Below are positions 35,604 to 44,165 of a DNA stretch of 64,000 bases, piece by piece. The first letter of the stretch is position 1; each line of letters opens with the position of its first letter. The DNA is taken from assembly GCA_964562575.1 (NCBI GenBank), contig CAZLTY010000001.1, forward strand, positions 9,914 through 73,913. Direction: 5' to 3'. The translations under genes and the position numbers were made by a program. This DNA is from SG8-4 sp964562575 (lineage in GTDB: Bacteria > Planctomycetota > Phycisphaerae > Sedimentisphaerales > Anaerobacaceae). The notes under the pieces are model-generated. The model saw nothing but the letters and a program-made list of their open reading frames with translations, was not told the origin of the DNA and did no database searches.

Positions 35604-36561
35604 TATTGAGCCTTTCCTGGTGTCACAAAGTTTAGGGTTAGTTTGTTCTGGGCAGCAAGGAAGTCAACTGCATTATCAATGTCTTTCAAGGAGTTCGTTA
35701 GTACGTCAAGGGTGAAATCTGAATAGATCTTTCCCCCTTTAAGTGCAATGGCTGCCCGGGGATTCTGTACTGAGGCGATGATGAAGTCCTTCACTTCAGA
35801 TATCGCTTCCGACTGTAATGTGTCAGTGACCTCTGCAACCAACCGGGACACGTTATCAAGGCCCGGCACGTCGAGATCGACGTCTGGATCTTGAGACCCG
35901 TCGCTGTTCGTATAGGACGACGAGGTTCTTGCATTAAGCCCCCCTGCTTCAAGGGCATGGGGGGCGGTATTGTTTCCAAACGTACCACTGAAGCGAAATT
36001 CTTGTTCACTACGGGCAGGTTGAGGCTGTGTTTTCTTTTCTCTTCAGGGGATATCGCATCATGAGTCAGGATGCCTACAAAGAGCGCATTCTGCTTATAC
36101 AGTATCTCATTCACATTGGTGTCTGTTGAAGCGTCCAGGTCCACGGTAGCAGTGGCTTTGTGAAAGCGTTTCATCATATCCAGTGCATTGGCCTTCCTCT
36201 CCCTGTCCTTTTGTCTTTTCTCTGCCTCCAGCTTCTCTTTTCTTTCCTTCTCAATCCGTTTTTCCTCTTTTTGTCTCAGAGCTTCAGCGTCAGCTTGCTG
36301 CTTGCGTTTTTTTGCATCTGCCTTTTTTTCTGCTGCGTCCTGCGCTCTCTTTAGGCGAAGCTGTCTGGCCTCTTCTTTTTTTCGTGCGGCTTCCGCTCGT
36401 CTCTCTCTCCAGCCGGGGTGGGAGATATCCCACGACCGTTCGGTCCCCTCCTGGTCTATGACGGGAGGAGGAACCGGAGGGATCTGGGCGGAAACGCGCG
36501 GAATAAAGAACGAACAAATAAACAGCATCATTAACGAAAGAACGTTGTTCTGAAACATCAT
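35603..36561 (-). pseudogene. Exported coiled-coil protein with SHPGWR motif, one frameshift
   Basis: Two overlapping frames make one gene. The 5' part (start ATG 36561, GGGAG ribosome site) has a signal peptide, the motif QIPPVPPPVIDQEGTERSWD then ISHPGWR, and a long Lys/Glu/Arg coiled coil. It loses frame at a run of six C (35939-35944 on the plus strand). Adding one G on the coding strand joins it to LNARTSSSYTNSDGSQDPD and a C-terminal part (ALKGGKIYSDFTLDV) matching the paralogue at 39605, giving 319 residues. The run is a likely assembly error, but a true frameshift is possible. Coupled by TAATG to the WD40 gene. Confidence 0.7.
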
Positions 36562-36622
36562 ATCATAACTCCCATAAAAAGGTTTCACCACACGTGACGA
36601 ACTCCATGCTCGCCATTTGTAC

Positions 36623-36838
36623 TTATTCTATCCCTACCGGAACCGCTGTCAGATGTTCGATGTGGCCGCAGGCTGCGCAGACATCGGCCAAGAGGGGTTC
36701 TGTACCAATGAGGAGCCGGCCATCTTTATGTTTGAGGCCGATCCAGCCGGTTTCGGCACTCAGACCGATCTGCGTGCCCAAGGTCAGTGTCGTGCTTTGG
36801 CAGTGAGAACAGGTTTTAGAAAAATCACTCTGAGTCAT
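36623..36838 (-). CDS. Small zinc-ribbon protein
   Basis: 71 residues with two CxxC pairs, CSHC near residue 10 and CAAC near residue 53, a spacing fit for one bound zinc. The middle (GWIGLKHKDGRLLIG) is beta-like. No signal peptide. It sits 32 bp after the ankyrin gene stop and before the coiled-coil protein gene, all on the same strand. Function unknown; it is the only member of the operon that looks cytoplasmic. Confidence 0.7.
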   Translation of the reverse strand: MTQSDFSKTCSHCQSTTLTLGTQIGLSAETGWIGLKHKDGRLLIGTEPLLADVCAACGHIEHLTAVPVGIE

Positions 36839-36870
36839 AACGGTCCTTTTAATGCTATATTATATAGGTT

Positions 36871-39621
36871 TTACAATCCCATGGATTTCCTGATCGCCTC
36901 CGCGTCTGGTGCGTTGGGCGCCAACGTGAGATACCGCTTGAAGTTATCCTTGGCCGCTGAAATCTGTCGTAGCTGAGCATAGAGCAAACCCGTATTGTAG
37001 TAAATAAGGGGACATTGTGACTCTATCTTCCAGACCTGGGCGCGGGTTTTTGCCTGGTCGCACAAGGCCAGTGCGGCTTGGTAATCCTGCCTGGATGTGG
37101 CGGCCGCGGTCTTAGCTCTGGCCATCTCAAGAAGCCTGGTAATAGTAAGAAACTGAATCTGTGAATCCGTCACGTCACGAGCTTCCGATACTGCCCGATC
37201 ATTTCTCTTGAGCACGTCGAGGATAAACTCATGCGGCAGCCATCCGTGCAGTCGCTTGTCCGCCGCCAGAGGTTCTTCCGCAGTACGAAGCATCGCACCT
37301 CGCTCAAGCAGCATGAAGAAAATGTCCTTTGCTTTCTGGGCCTTGATCCGATCCTTATCTGCGTACTCGATATAGGACGACAGGGCGCCTCGCAGCGGGC
37401 TGCCGATCTTTTGGTTGACACGGCAATCCGTAGTCAATGAAGCCCCGTGCTTTAACAGAATCCAAACAGAGGTCGGATCGGCTTCTTCGATCGCGTTCGA
37501 CAAGGCTGTATATCCAGGGGCGTTTTCAACGTTTGGATTGGCTCCATGAACGAGCAAAAGTTCAAGTATTTGGGCTGAGTTTGAATTGTAGCAACTGATA
37601 TTAACCAAAGGATATCGCTTGTCACCATCTTTATCGATATCCGGCTTATTGGGATTTGCCCCATGTTCAAGCAATACGCGTGCAAAGCCGGCTTCACCGG
37701 CCAATACGACTCTCCTTAGCAAACTTTCGCCATTCTCGTACGGCAAGGTGAAATCTGCGCCCTGTTTGATCAGGCACTCGACGATTTCCTCTTTTGTGAA
37801 TGGAGAGGTGAAATGCGCATGGACAAGATTGGCGAGTTGCGTTCGGCCCTTATCATCTCGGGCATCTGCCGACGCTCCGTGTTGAAGCAGCAGATCCACA
37901 AAATCGGCACGCTCCACTGGCTGAAGATTGCGCAACGACCAGTCAAGTACACTATAGCCGTCACGGTTCTTGGCGTCTACATCTGCGCCGTGTTTGATCA
38001 GAAGCTTTGTCACTTGCAGAGCCTTGGCGGGATTGTCCGAATAGCCGAGGACAGCCTTGAATAGGGGTGTCAGCCCACTGCGGTTTTTGGCATTCACCTG
38101 TGCCCCATGTTTGAGCAATAACTCGACTGCTTCGGTACTGCCGTGGTCCATGGCTATTTCCAGGGCGTTTAGACCATCACTATTCCGTTGGTCGGGATCT
38201 GCTCCCTGCTCCAGCAGAGTCTTCAGTAAAGGAATATTATCCTGAAGGGCTGCCTCAACGACCGTGGTCTTGCCGGTGACCTTGAAATACTCGGTTTTCA
38301 CCTCAACACCGTCAAGCAGGACCTTCATTGAGTATTCACCGGGATAAAACATGTAGGTTGGCCTGAACCGCCACTGTTGGTCCTGGCCGTCTTTGAAATG
38401 CAGAAAGAAGTCCACCACTCTGCCGCCCAGCATAAAACCATCCTCATACAGATCCTTGGGGCCATCCCACACGACTGTCAAAACCGCATTTATGGCCTGT
38501 TTGCTCTTGGGATGCAGAGACACTATCCCATATACCTGACTGATACCGGACCGTTCGAACTCAGTACCATAGAACATCTTGCCATTGGGATCGACCGGCT
38601 GTGCACGAAACCGGATACCCGTGACCTCCACCGGCAGGGACGGGCGGGCTTGCGGGGTATATTCACCATTGGGTGCGTATTTTGCCAGGTCTGAGATGTT
38701 ATCCAGGGCCAATACACCTAATGTATCAGACAGGCAAACGTACAGGCTGTCACCACGGAGCGTAATTTGGGCATGATCCAGAGAAAGAAAATCCCACGTT
38801 CCATGCTCTCCGACAAAACCTACTTTCTGATCGGTAACATAGAACAGTCCGGCCGTTGGGCTGTAGGTCATCTGTCGGATCCTGCCTGTAGGATGCACGA
38901 GAATATCGGCTTGAGTCTGACCATCGTGTTGTATTTGCACGATGGTGCGGTCCAATGCAATGAATGTTGTCCAGCCATCGCCGGTCACAGCTCCAATAGG
39001 TTTCTGAGAGGCAAATAGTTTACGAAAGTGTCTTACGATCTTTTGATTGCCCTGCGAGACTGCCTCGGGCTGTAACAGATAGACCTCGTTATCCCCGTTG
39101 TCCGCAGTATTGACTATATACAAAGCATTGTTTGCGCCGGAGTAGATCCTGCAGTCCGGCAGCGGTAGAGTAATAGCAGGTTGGAAAGGGACCACAGCGA
39201 CTCCGCCCTCAACAGGGAAGATCTCCGGTGAACTGATAAAGCCCAGGTCGTGGTCTGTGTGGAACAGCAATGCACCGTTGTCCAGGCAGACCATGCCTTT
39301 GAAAGGATGCGACAGTCCAAAACGGCATTGCCGGATCGGGCTGAATACAATCCCTTTTCGGTTATACTGATCGGGGACGGCAAACCAGGGCTTTCCGGCT
39401 GCATCCACGGCAAAGCAGAAGGTTTCATGCCAATTGTAGGTGTTATACCATTTGGCCTCTCTTATTGTTTTAGAATCAAGCGGAGGACTGACCCAACGTA
39501 GCTTTGCACTGCAATCGCTTGGAAGGGCTATCGTAATCCCGGATACATCCACAGCATTGAGAGAGGTCGTACAAAAAAGCAAAATTGCCGCTATCAACCA
39601 AATATTATTTGTTCGGGCCAT
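36871..39621 (-). CDS. Exported protein with shared N-terminal module, ankyrin repeats and TPR-like end
   Basis: 916 residues from the ATG at 39621, overlapping the previous gene by 17 bp. Signal peptide: NIWLIAAILLFCTTSLNA. Residues 25-340 match the N-terminal module of the WD40 protein (RWVSPPLDSKTIREA, VGFVGEHGTWDFLS). A beta-sandwich-like stretch follows (WRFRPTYMFYPGEYSMKVLL), then about eight ankyrin repeats (452-730; for example AVELLLKHGAQVNAKNRSG) and a TPR-like C-terminus (YYNTGLLYAQLRQISAAKDN). Exported ankyrin proteins usually bind other proteins. No enzyme motif was found. Confidence 0.78.
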   Translation of the reverse strand: MARTNNIWLIAAILLFCTTSLNAVDVSGITIALPSDCSAKLRWVSPPLDSKTIREAKWYNTYNWHETFCFAVDAAGKPWFAVPDQYNRKGIVFSPIRQCRFGLSHPFKGMVCLDNGALLFHTDHDLGFISSPEIFPVEGGVAVVPFQPAITLPLPDCRIYSGANNALYIVNTADNGDNEVYLLQPEAVSQGNQKIVRHFRKLFASQKPIGAVTGDGWTTFIALDRTIVQIQHDGQTQADILVHPTGRIRQMTYSPTAGLFYVTDQKVGFVGEHGTWDFLSLDHAQITLRGDSLYVCLSDTLGVLALDNISDLAKYAPNGEYTPQARPSLPVEVTGIRFRAQPVDPNGKMFYGTEFERSGISQVYGIVSLHPKSKQAINAVLTVVWDGPKDLYEDGFMLGGRVVDFFLHFKDGQDQQWRFRPTYMFYPGEYSMKVLLDGVEVKTEYFKVTGKTTVVEAALQDNIPLLKTLLEQGADPDQRNSDGLNALEIAMDHGSTEAVELLLKHGAQVNAKNRSGLTPLFKAVLGYSDNPAKALQVTKLLIKHGADVDAKNRDGYSVLDWSLRNLQPVERADFVDLLLQHGASADARDDKGRTQLANLVHAHFTSPFTKEEIVECLIKQGADFTLPYENGESLLRRVVLAGEAGFARVLLEHGANPNKPDIDKDGDKRYPLVNISCYNSNSAQILELLLVHGANPNVENAPGYTALSNAIEEADPTSVWILLKHGASLTTDCRVNQKIGSPLRGALSSYIEYADKDRIKAQKAKDIFFMLLERGAMLRTAEEPLAADKRLHGWLPHEFILDVLKRNDRAVSEARDVTDSQIQFLTITRLLEMARAKTAAATSRQDYQAALALCDQAKTRAQVWKIESQCPLIYYNTGLLYAQLRQISAAKDNFKRYLTLAPNAPDAEAIRKSMGL

Positions 39622-40837
39622 AATCAACAAACTCCATCACGGCTTTTTGCCATACACTGAGGTCATTTTTGAAATCATTCCAAAAGGCGTCAGCATCAAA
39701 GGTGCCGCCAGCAGCCGTCATGGCGTCGGTCATGAACCGGTTGGTGGCTTGGAACGCTACCTTCGAATAGACACGCCCTCCTTCTACCGCCAGGTTAGCC
39801 TGGGGAAAAGGTATCTTACCCACAACAAAGTCGACAGCACTCGAAAGACCGCCGGAGCTATCGCCTTCGCTGGTGGCCATGGCAATTTTATATAGCCCCA
39901 CAAAATCGCCAAAGCTGGTGCCGGTCTCAGCGGCAAGGGAAGGGTCTACGCTCTGCGCAGTGGGCAAACCCTGTATACAGTCCAACAGCGTAGAGGCAAT
40001 CTTACCTGAATGATCCTTCACAAGGATTTCAGCATTCTGTATTCCTTCGATATCCTGCCTTCTCAGCCTGAGTACGGGAAACTTGGACTCGGTAACGGGT
40101 AATTTCAGGGCCAAGGCTTCACGGGCATCGTCCGGTAATCCAGGTACATTGACCGCCTTTTTCCAGAGAGCCGCACGCCTGAGTTCGGCCATCTCAAGGA
40201 TAGCCTCGTCCAGTGGTGTCATCTCAGGCGAACGTTGCAGTGTATTGATTAAATCCTGATACTGTCGGGCCTGCTGCCATTGCTGTGGTGACAGCCCGCC
40301 AGAACTCCCCGGTGTGGCGATGGCAACCATACCAAAACATGTTGCCGATTCAATATATCGATTCGTCACCGCACCCTTAACTATGCCATCTGAATTATTA
40401 GAATGACCTGATTCAACCGGACTATCTGGAACTCTGAAGTTGGCCAGCAGATCTTTCTTGGTCTGTTCGAATATCTTTTGTTGCTGGCTTTGCTGCAATT
40501 GCTGCTGGATTTGCTGGGCCTGCACCTGCTGCCAGAACTGCTCCAATTGGGCTTGACGCTGCTGTTCTTGTCTTTTCTTCTGCTCCTCGAGTGGATCAGG
40601 AAGTGGCGGTTGGCTGGACTGGGGCTGGTTTGTAGCCGGTTTTGTCTCGGCAGGTTTCTGCTGTGACTCTTTATTCCAGGTCCGCCAGCCGGGGTGAGAG
40701 AGATCCCACGCCCGTTCGGTAGCCTCCTGGTCTCGGGCAGGCGGTGGGACCGCAGGTATCTGGCCATAGGCCCTTTGTGCTCGTATCAGCAATATCATGG
40801 TCATGGAAAGCAAAAATATAGTCTTCAAAGGTTGCAT
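39605..40837 (-). CDS. Exported glutamine-rich coiled-coil protein with SHPGWR motif
   Basis: 410 residues from the ATG at 40837 (AAAGGA ribosome site). Signal peptide MQPLKTIFLLSMTMILL, then GQIPAVPPPARDQEATERAW followed by DLSHPGWR, the motif shared with the gene at 35603. Next comes a Q-rich coiled coil (EQFWQQVQAQQIQQQLQQSQ), then a globular half (150-410) with RLRRQDIEGIQNAEILVKD and a C-terminus like that of the paralogue (NLAVEGGRVYSKVAFQ). First gene of the operon; it overlaps the ankyrin gene start, so the pair should be made together. No known family. Confidence 0.75.
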   Translation of the reverse strand: MQPLKTIFLLSMTMILLIRAQRAYGQIPAVPPPARDQEATERAWDLSHPGWRTWNKESQQKPAETKPATNQPQSSQPPLPDPLEEQKKRQEQQRQAQLEQFWQQVQAQQIQQQLQQSQQQKIFEQTKKDLLANFRVPDSPVESGHSNNSDGIVKGAVTNRYIESATCFGMVAIATPGSSGGLSPQQWQQARQYQDLINTLQRSPEMTPLDEAILEMAELRRAALWKKAVNVPGLPDDAREALALKLPVTESKFPVLRLRRQDIEGIQNAEILVKDHSGKIASTLLDCIQGLPTAQSVDPSLAAETGTSFGDFVGLYKIAMATSEGDSSGGLSSAVDFVVGKIPFPQANLAVEGGRVYSKVAFQATNRFMTDAMTAAGGTFDADAFWNDFKNDLSVWQKAVMEFVDYGPNK

Positions 40838-41235
40838 CAGCACAATCCTTTCACCTCAACTGAAAACAATTTCGATACAGGTTTTTCAAGTATTTTATCG
40901 GCAGTTCAGAATCCATAATTTAGATGTAAATATCACACTTGCCAAGCTTCTGACGTCTGTCATCTAAGAGAATTAAGGATGTCAGGCTTATCTTTTTGCG
41001 GGTGGCAAGTTTACGCCACGCCTTCGGTGCCTCCTTGAGGCCGCCGCCAAAAGACGTCAAACCACGAATTAACACGGCGCGGCCTTTGGCCGCAACCAAA
41101 GAACTCTAAGCCACGAATTAACGCGAACAAACACGAAATTGAAACCGCGGATTGCGCGGATCTTCGCGGATTGAATATGTGCATAAGATATTCTTTCATA
41201 ACAAGTTAGAACACAGCCTTTTAAGAAACACGCAT

Positions 41236-41267
41236 AAGAAACAAGAAGATGAAAGATTGTATGACGG
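41236..41267. repeat. 32-bp inverted repeat, left arm
   Basis: Matches the reverse complement of 47461-47492 at 31 of 32 bases (core AAGAAACAAGAAGATGAAAG). The two arms bracket about 6.2 kb that includes the prepilin gene and the whole cassette-like array. Confidence 0.85.
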
Positions 41268-41344
41268 ATTCTGGGCCACAGAGGGCACCGAGAACTCAGA
41301 GAAATAATCAATTACAAAGGCCGCCGATTCTCCTGGGCCACTAG

Positions 41345-41443
41345 GCTTACTTGCCGTATACCTGCAACCCTTCCACTACAATACAAGGAACCTCTTGTTA
41401 ACAGCAAGAAGACAGACCTGACCCGTTCTCTTCACCCGCCAAC
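41345..41443. repeat. Repeat block A, right copy
   Basis: Partner of 30116-30212, same orientation, roughly 80% identical by eye. In the left locus the next block (cysteine-rich gene) is 60 bp away; here it is 1.1 kb away, because a prepilin gene lies between. Confidence 0.75.
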
Positions 41444-41545
41444 AGAAGTACGGTATACCTTTGATTCCCCTTGATTTGACGGCCTTCCGGTGTATATAAT
41501 CACAAAGTGCATGAGGTGTTCCAAAACACCAAAGGAGATGCCAAA

Positions 41546-42457
41546 ATGAAACGGCAATCAACTCTTGTGTTGCGAAGCGGCGTACATAGTTTCTCCCAGC
41601 TAAGGGGTATTTCTATGGACAAACAAAAAGGCTTTACCGCATTGGAAGATAAGATTCATGATCAGGAAAGCAGAGGATTCATAGCGGGGTTTACCTTAAT
41701 AGAGCTTTTGGTGGTAATTGCCATTATCGCGGTTCTGATGGCGATATTGATGCCGGCACTGAACCGAGTCAGGGAGCAGGGCAAGCGTTCAGTGTGCCTT
41801 AACAATTTAAAGCAGTTAACGCTTGCATGGATTCTGTATGCGGATGATAACGACGACAAGATTGTTAACGGTATGGGAGGTGTTGACCGCTTAAAAGAGA
41901 AGGCCTGGGTAGGCATGTGTTGGGCCCAAAGTTATGACCAATTACCAGAGGACCAACAAATAGGAGCAATCAAGGAAGGTGCACTCTGGTCATATTGTAA
42001 GGAGTTAAAACTCTACCGCTGCCCGACCGGTTTTCGGGGAGAACTGTTAACATACGCGGCGATGGATGGCGTCAATGGTAAGCCAAGAGCAGACAGCAGA
42101 AAGCCGGGCGTGTGGGTCAAGAAGAAGGCGGAGATTCGCAACCCGTCCTACAGAATGGTTTTCATTGACGAAGGTTATGTAACCCCGGATAGCTTCGCTA
42201 CTCATTACATAGAAGAGAGATGGTATGACGACCCCACCGTCAGACACGGTGACGGCACGAATTTTAGCTTCGCTGACGGCCACAGTGAGTACCACAAGTG
42301 GAAAGGCGTCGAAACGATTAAGTTGGGTAGATCTCAGATCCGCATGCATATCGGCAGCAGGCTCTCGCCTCAAACAGACGAGGGCAAGATGGATTTGCAC
42401 TTCGTTCAGAAGGGTTGTTGGGGTGGATTGGGCTACGAGCCAACCGTGTGGTACTAA
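41546..42457 (+). CDS. Type IV prepilin-like protein, H-X9-DG family
   Basis: 303 residues from the ATG at 41546, which has a strong AAAGGAG ribosome site. The prepilin motif GFTLIELLVVIAIIAVLMAI comes unusually late, after about 50 residues; an ATG at 41614 would shorten the leader. After the helix come CLNNLKQLTLAWILYADDND and, near the end, H-X9-DG (HGDGTNFSFADG). These planctomycete proteins are processed like type II/IV pilins; their role is not settled. It interrupts the repeat blocks shared with 30.1-30.7 kb. Confidence 0.85.
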   Translation: MKRQSTLVLRSGVHSFSQLRGISMDKQKGFTALEDKIHDQESRGFIAGFTLIELLVVIAIIAVLMAILMPALNRVREQGKRSVCLNNLKQLTLAWILYADDNDDKIVNGMGGVDRLKEKAWVGMCWAQSYDQLPEDQQIGAIKEGALWSYCKELKLYRCPTGFRGELLTYAAMDGVNGKPRADSRKPGVWVKKKAEIRNPSYRMVFIDEGYVTPDSFATHYIEERWYDDPTVRHGDGTNFSFADGHSEYHKWKGVETIKLGRSQIRMHIGSRLSPQTDEGKMDLHFVQKGCWGGLGYEPTVWY

Positions 42458-42469
42458 GTCGTCGTGCAA

Positions 42470-42511
42470 AAATAACTCATCGGTTTTACATCTCATCTTC
42501 ACGCCATCTTC
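42470..42511. repeat. Half copy of the MITE-like element
   Basis: 42 bp matching, at 37 positions, the reverse complement of 63315-63356 inside the MITE-like element. It shares CATCTCATCTTCACGCCATC. In both places it lies just downstream of a prepilin gene. Confidence 0.75.
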
Positions 42512-42540
42512 GTGCGTTCCTCAATTGGCTTATCTTGCCC

Positions 42541-42741
42541 TCACTTTCTGAGCTTCCTTGATATGTAGACCCGGAGGGGACATTGGCAATAATACCCGGA
42601 GTTGCCAAATGTCAGAGAGAATTTGCAGTGCCATGGGTCATCTTCGTCGCATTCGAGATAATGTTCCAGGCCAATATTCTTTGCTTTGCAGAGGCGTTCA
42701 AACCCGGAATCGGCACACCGAAACCTTTTGGGGCATTGCAT
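42541..42741 (-). pseudogene. 5'-truncated copy of the small cysteine-rich gene
   Basis: From about 42770 to 42541 the minus strand repeats the gene at 30284-30529 almost unchanged (QIDEIIGQMQCPKRFRC ... YYCQCPLRVYI) with all seven cysteines, but the first residues MDEETKKE and their ribosome site are gone and replaced by transposase-remnant sequence. The remaining ATG at 42741 has no ribosome site. Probably not expressed, or expressed only as a 66-residue product. Confidence 0.65.
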
Positions 42742-42802
42742 CTGACCAATGATTTCGTCGATCTGCTTTCTAGTGGATGTGGGTGGGCACAGGGACCCAC
42801 CC

Positions 42803-43093
42803 CTACGGGGTTAACTGCAATAATGCCATGAATATGTTCGGCATGATTTGAAACATATCCAATTCAATGCCTGCATAATGTTGTCGTATCTGACGCCATG
42901 TGTCGGTAACCAGGTGGCCTGCGTTGTTTAACAACATGTCACCTTTGACGATATCGCCAAACAAACACAATTTGTTTTGGGTACACAGGGTAACAGAATA
43001 ATAACCTGGTTGAGAATAATCGTAATCCTTCTTGCGCTGTGATTTTCGGTTTAAAGGCATTGGACAGAACAGCGCAAAGCTCACCTGCCGCAA
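42803..43093 (-). pseudogene. Remnant of a REP-associated tyrosine transposase (RAYT)
   Basis: The reading frame has the RAYT start (RKSQRKKDYDYSQPGYYSVT, then LCTQNKLCLFGDI) and the family block MLLNNAGHLVTDTWRQI. The HUH catalytic motif, normally IMPNHFH, is damaged (IMPNIFM) and the frame stops soon after, so more than half of the protein is missing. Following sequence up to about 42770 still resembles RAYT (GVGPCAHPHP). RAYTs move REP-type hairpins, which are common in this window. Inactive. Confidence 0.7.
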
Positions 43094-43140
43094 TGGAGCG
43101 CGGCGGAATGGCGCTGAGGCGCAGCGACTCGTTGGGGCTA
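43061..43140. repeat. attC-like site between RAYT remnant and methyltransferase
   Basis: An imperfect palindrome of about 70 bp. Arms CTCACCTGCCGCAATGGAGC and GGAATGGCGCTGAGGCGC are followed by GACTC-GTTGGGG, close to the attC core GTTRRRY. The layout and words resemble attC sites of environmental integrons as I remember them. The opposite core is degraded (CAGAACA). Confidence 0.5.
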
Positions 43141-43794
43141 TCTTCGCACGACTGGCTTTATCGCGAACACATACGCCCTTCTGCTTTCGTACTCCACTGT
43201 TAGGTACGGTTCTCTCTCGATTGTCTCGATATTCTCAAATCCAATCTTCTCTAGACAACTATAAATAAAGTCTGTAGCGAAAAACATGAACTCTATATCG
43301 ATATTCTTGCCGAGGAACTCTTCTACGCTGATTGTCTCGGCACCAATGTGGTAGGTGAAAAGGAATATTCCACCCGGCTGCAATACACGAAATGCTTCAC
43401 GAAAGGCCATTTCCACTTGTTCTTCTGTAAAGTGAACAATGGCATAGAAAGCTACAACACCGCCTATTGAGTCGTCGTCAAATTCGAGTTCAAGAATGTC
43501 TCCCTTTCGGAAGTGTATCTCCGGGTGAATGATTCTTGCCTGTTCCAGTATTCTTTCGGACAGATCGAGCCCGGAGATTTCAATTCCAAGATCCTTCAGG
43601 TATTTTGCAGTTTGACCTGGACCACAGCCGAAATCCCAGACAGGCTTTCTGTCACCGATCTCCATTGAGAATCTGCGGAGCATTTCTTGGTCTTTGGGTT
43701 TCTTTTCGTGTTCACCAGAGAATGTTTCTGCGTATTCCTTTGCTACCGTGTCGTAGAAGTTCTCTACCTTGTCCAAATCCTGTCCCATCATCAT
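43138..43794 (-). CDS. SAM-dependent methyltransferase (class I)
   Basis: 218 residues from the first of three ATGs (43794). Motif I is VWDFGCGPGQTAKYLKDLGI, followed by GLDLSERILEQAR, KGDILELEFDDDSI and FRVLQPGGIFLFTYH, the methyltransferase 11/25 pattern. The frame is open another 44 codons upstream, but those are read from repeat block C. Substrate unknown. Stand-alone gene with an attC-like site after it and a cassette-type boundary motif just before its start. Confidence 0.85.
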   Translation of the reverse strand: MMMGQDLDKVENFYDTVAKEYAETFSGEHEKKPKDQEMLRRFSMEIGDRKPVWDFGCGPGQTAKYLKDLGIEISGLDLSERILEQARIIHPEIHFRKGDILELEFDDDSIGGVVAFYAIVHFTEEQVEMAFREAFRVLQPGGIFLFTYHIGAETISVEEFLGKNIDIEFMFFATDFIYSCLEKIGFENIETIEREPYLTVEYESRRAYVFAIKPVVRR

Positions 43795-43806
43795 GGCCCC
43801 AACAAC

Positions 43807-43940
43807 GCATATGTGGTTCCGTATAAGAGCCCAGCGATTAAATGGTGATTCAACCGTCAACCTCTGTCTGTCAGAAAGATACAGAAATCTCTGCGATCTA
43901 TCCAGTGGTCTTATGCAGATCCGCACAGGAGGTCTTTGCC
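43807..43940. repeat. Repeat block C, right copy, with attC-like end
   Basis: Partner of 30555-30680, same orientation. It keeps AATCTCTGCGATCTATCCAG and, like the left copy, a piece that corresponds to the last codons of the integrase fragment. Read on the minus strand it ends TTATACGGAACCACATATGC then GTTGGGG. Confidence 0.6.
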
Positions 43941-44161
43941 TATCCTGCAGCCCACTTCATAGAAAGCTTGCGATGCGCGGCCATGCAATCCTGGAGATAG
44001 AGGTTGATGAGACTTTGGTATGGGATACCATTTTCTTCAGCCATATCCTTGAAATACTCAATGACGTCAGGGCGAATACGCAAGGTAACCTGCTTCTTGA
44101 GACGCTTGGCATAAGGATTGGGGCGAGATTTCATCTTTGTAAGGTCGTATTCTTTTTTCAT
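43940..44161 (-). CDS. BrnA-type antitoxin
   Basis: 73 residues. The ATG at 44161 starts MKKEYDLTKMKSRPNPYAKR; the frame upstream only overlaps the toxin gene. The fold motif VTLRIRPDVIEYFKDMAEEN followed by GIPYQSLINLYLQ is the ribbon-helix-helix part of BrnA/CopG antitoxins, which bind both the operator and the toxin. It starts 4 bp after the BrnT-like gene, the usual brnT-brnA order. Confidence 0.82.
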   Translation of the reverse strand: MKKEYDLTKMKSRPNPYAKRLKKQVTLRIRPDVIEYFKDMAEENGIPYQSLINLYLQDCMAAHRKLSMKWAAG

Positions 44162-44165
44162 AGTA

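Larger units (their letters stand above)
40838..41545. other. Repeat-bearing intergenic region, 708 bp
   Basis: Should hold the promoter of the operon at 40837 and that of the prepilin at 41546. It also holds repeat block A (41345-41443), one arm of a 32-bp inverted repeat (41236-41267) and degenerate words such as CCACGAATTAACACG and GCCGCGGATTGCGCGG-type strings that recur near 47.4 kb. No gene was seen. Confidence 0.6.
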
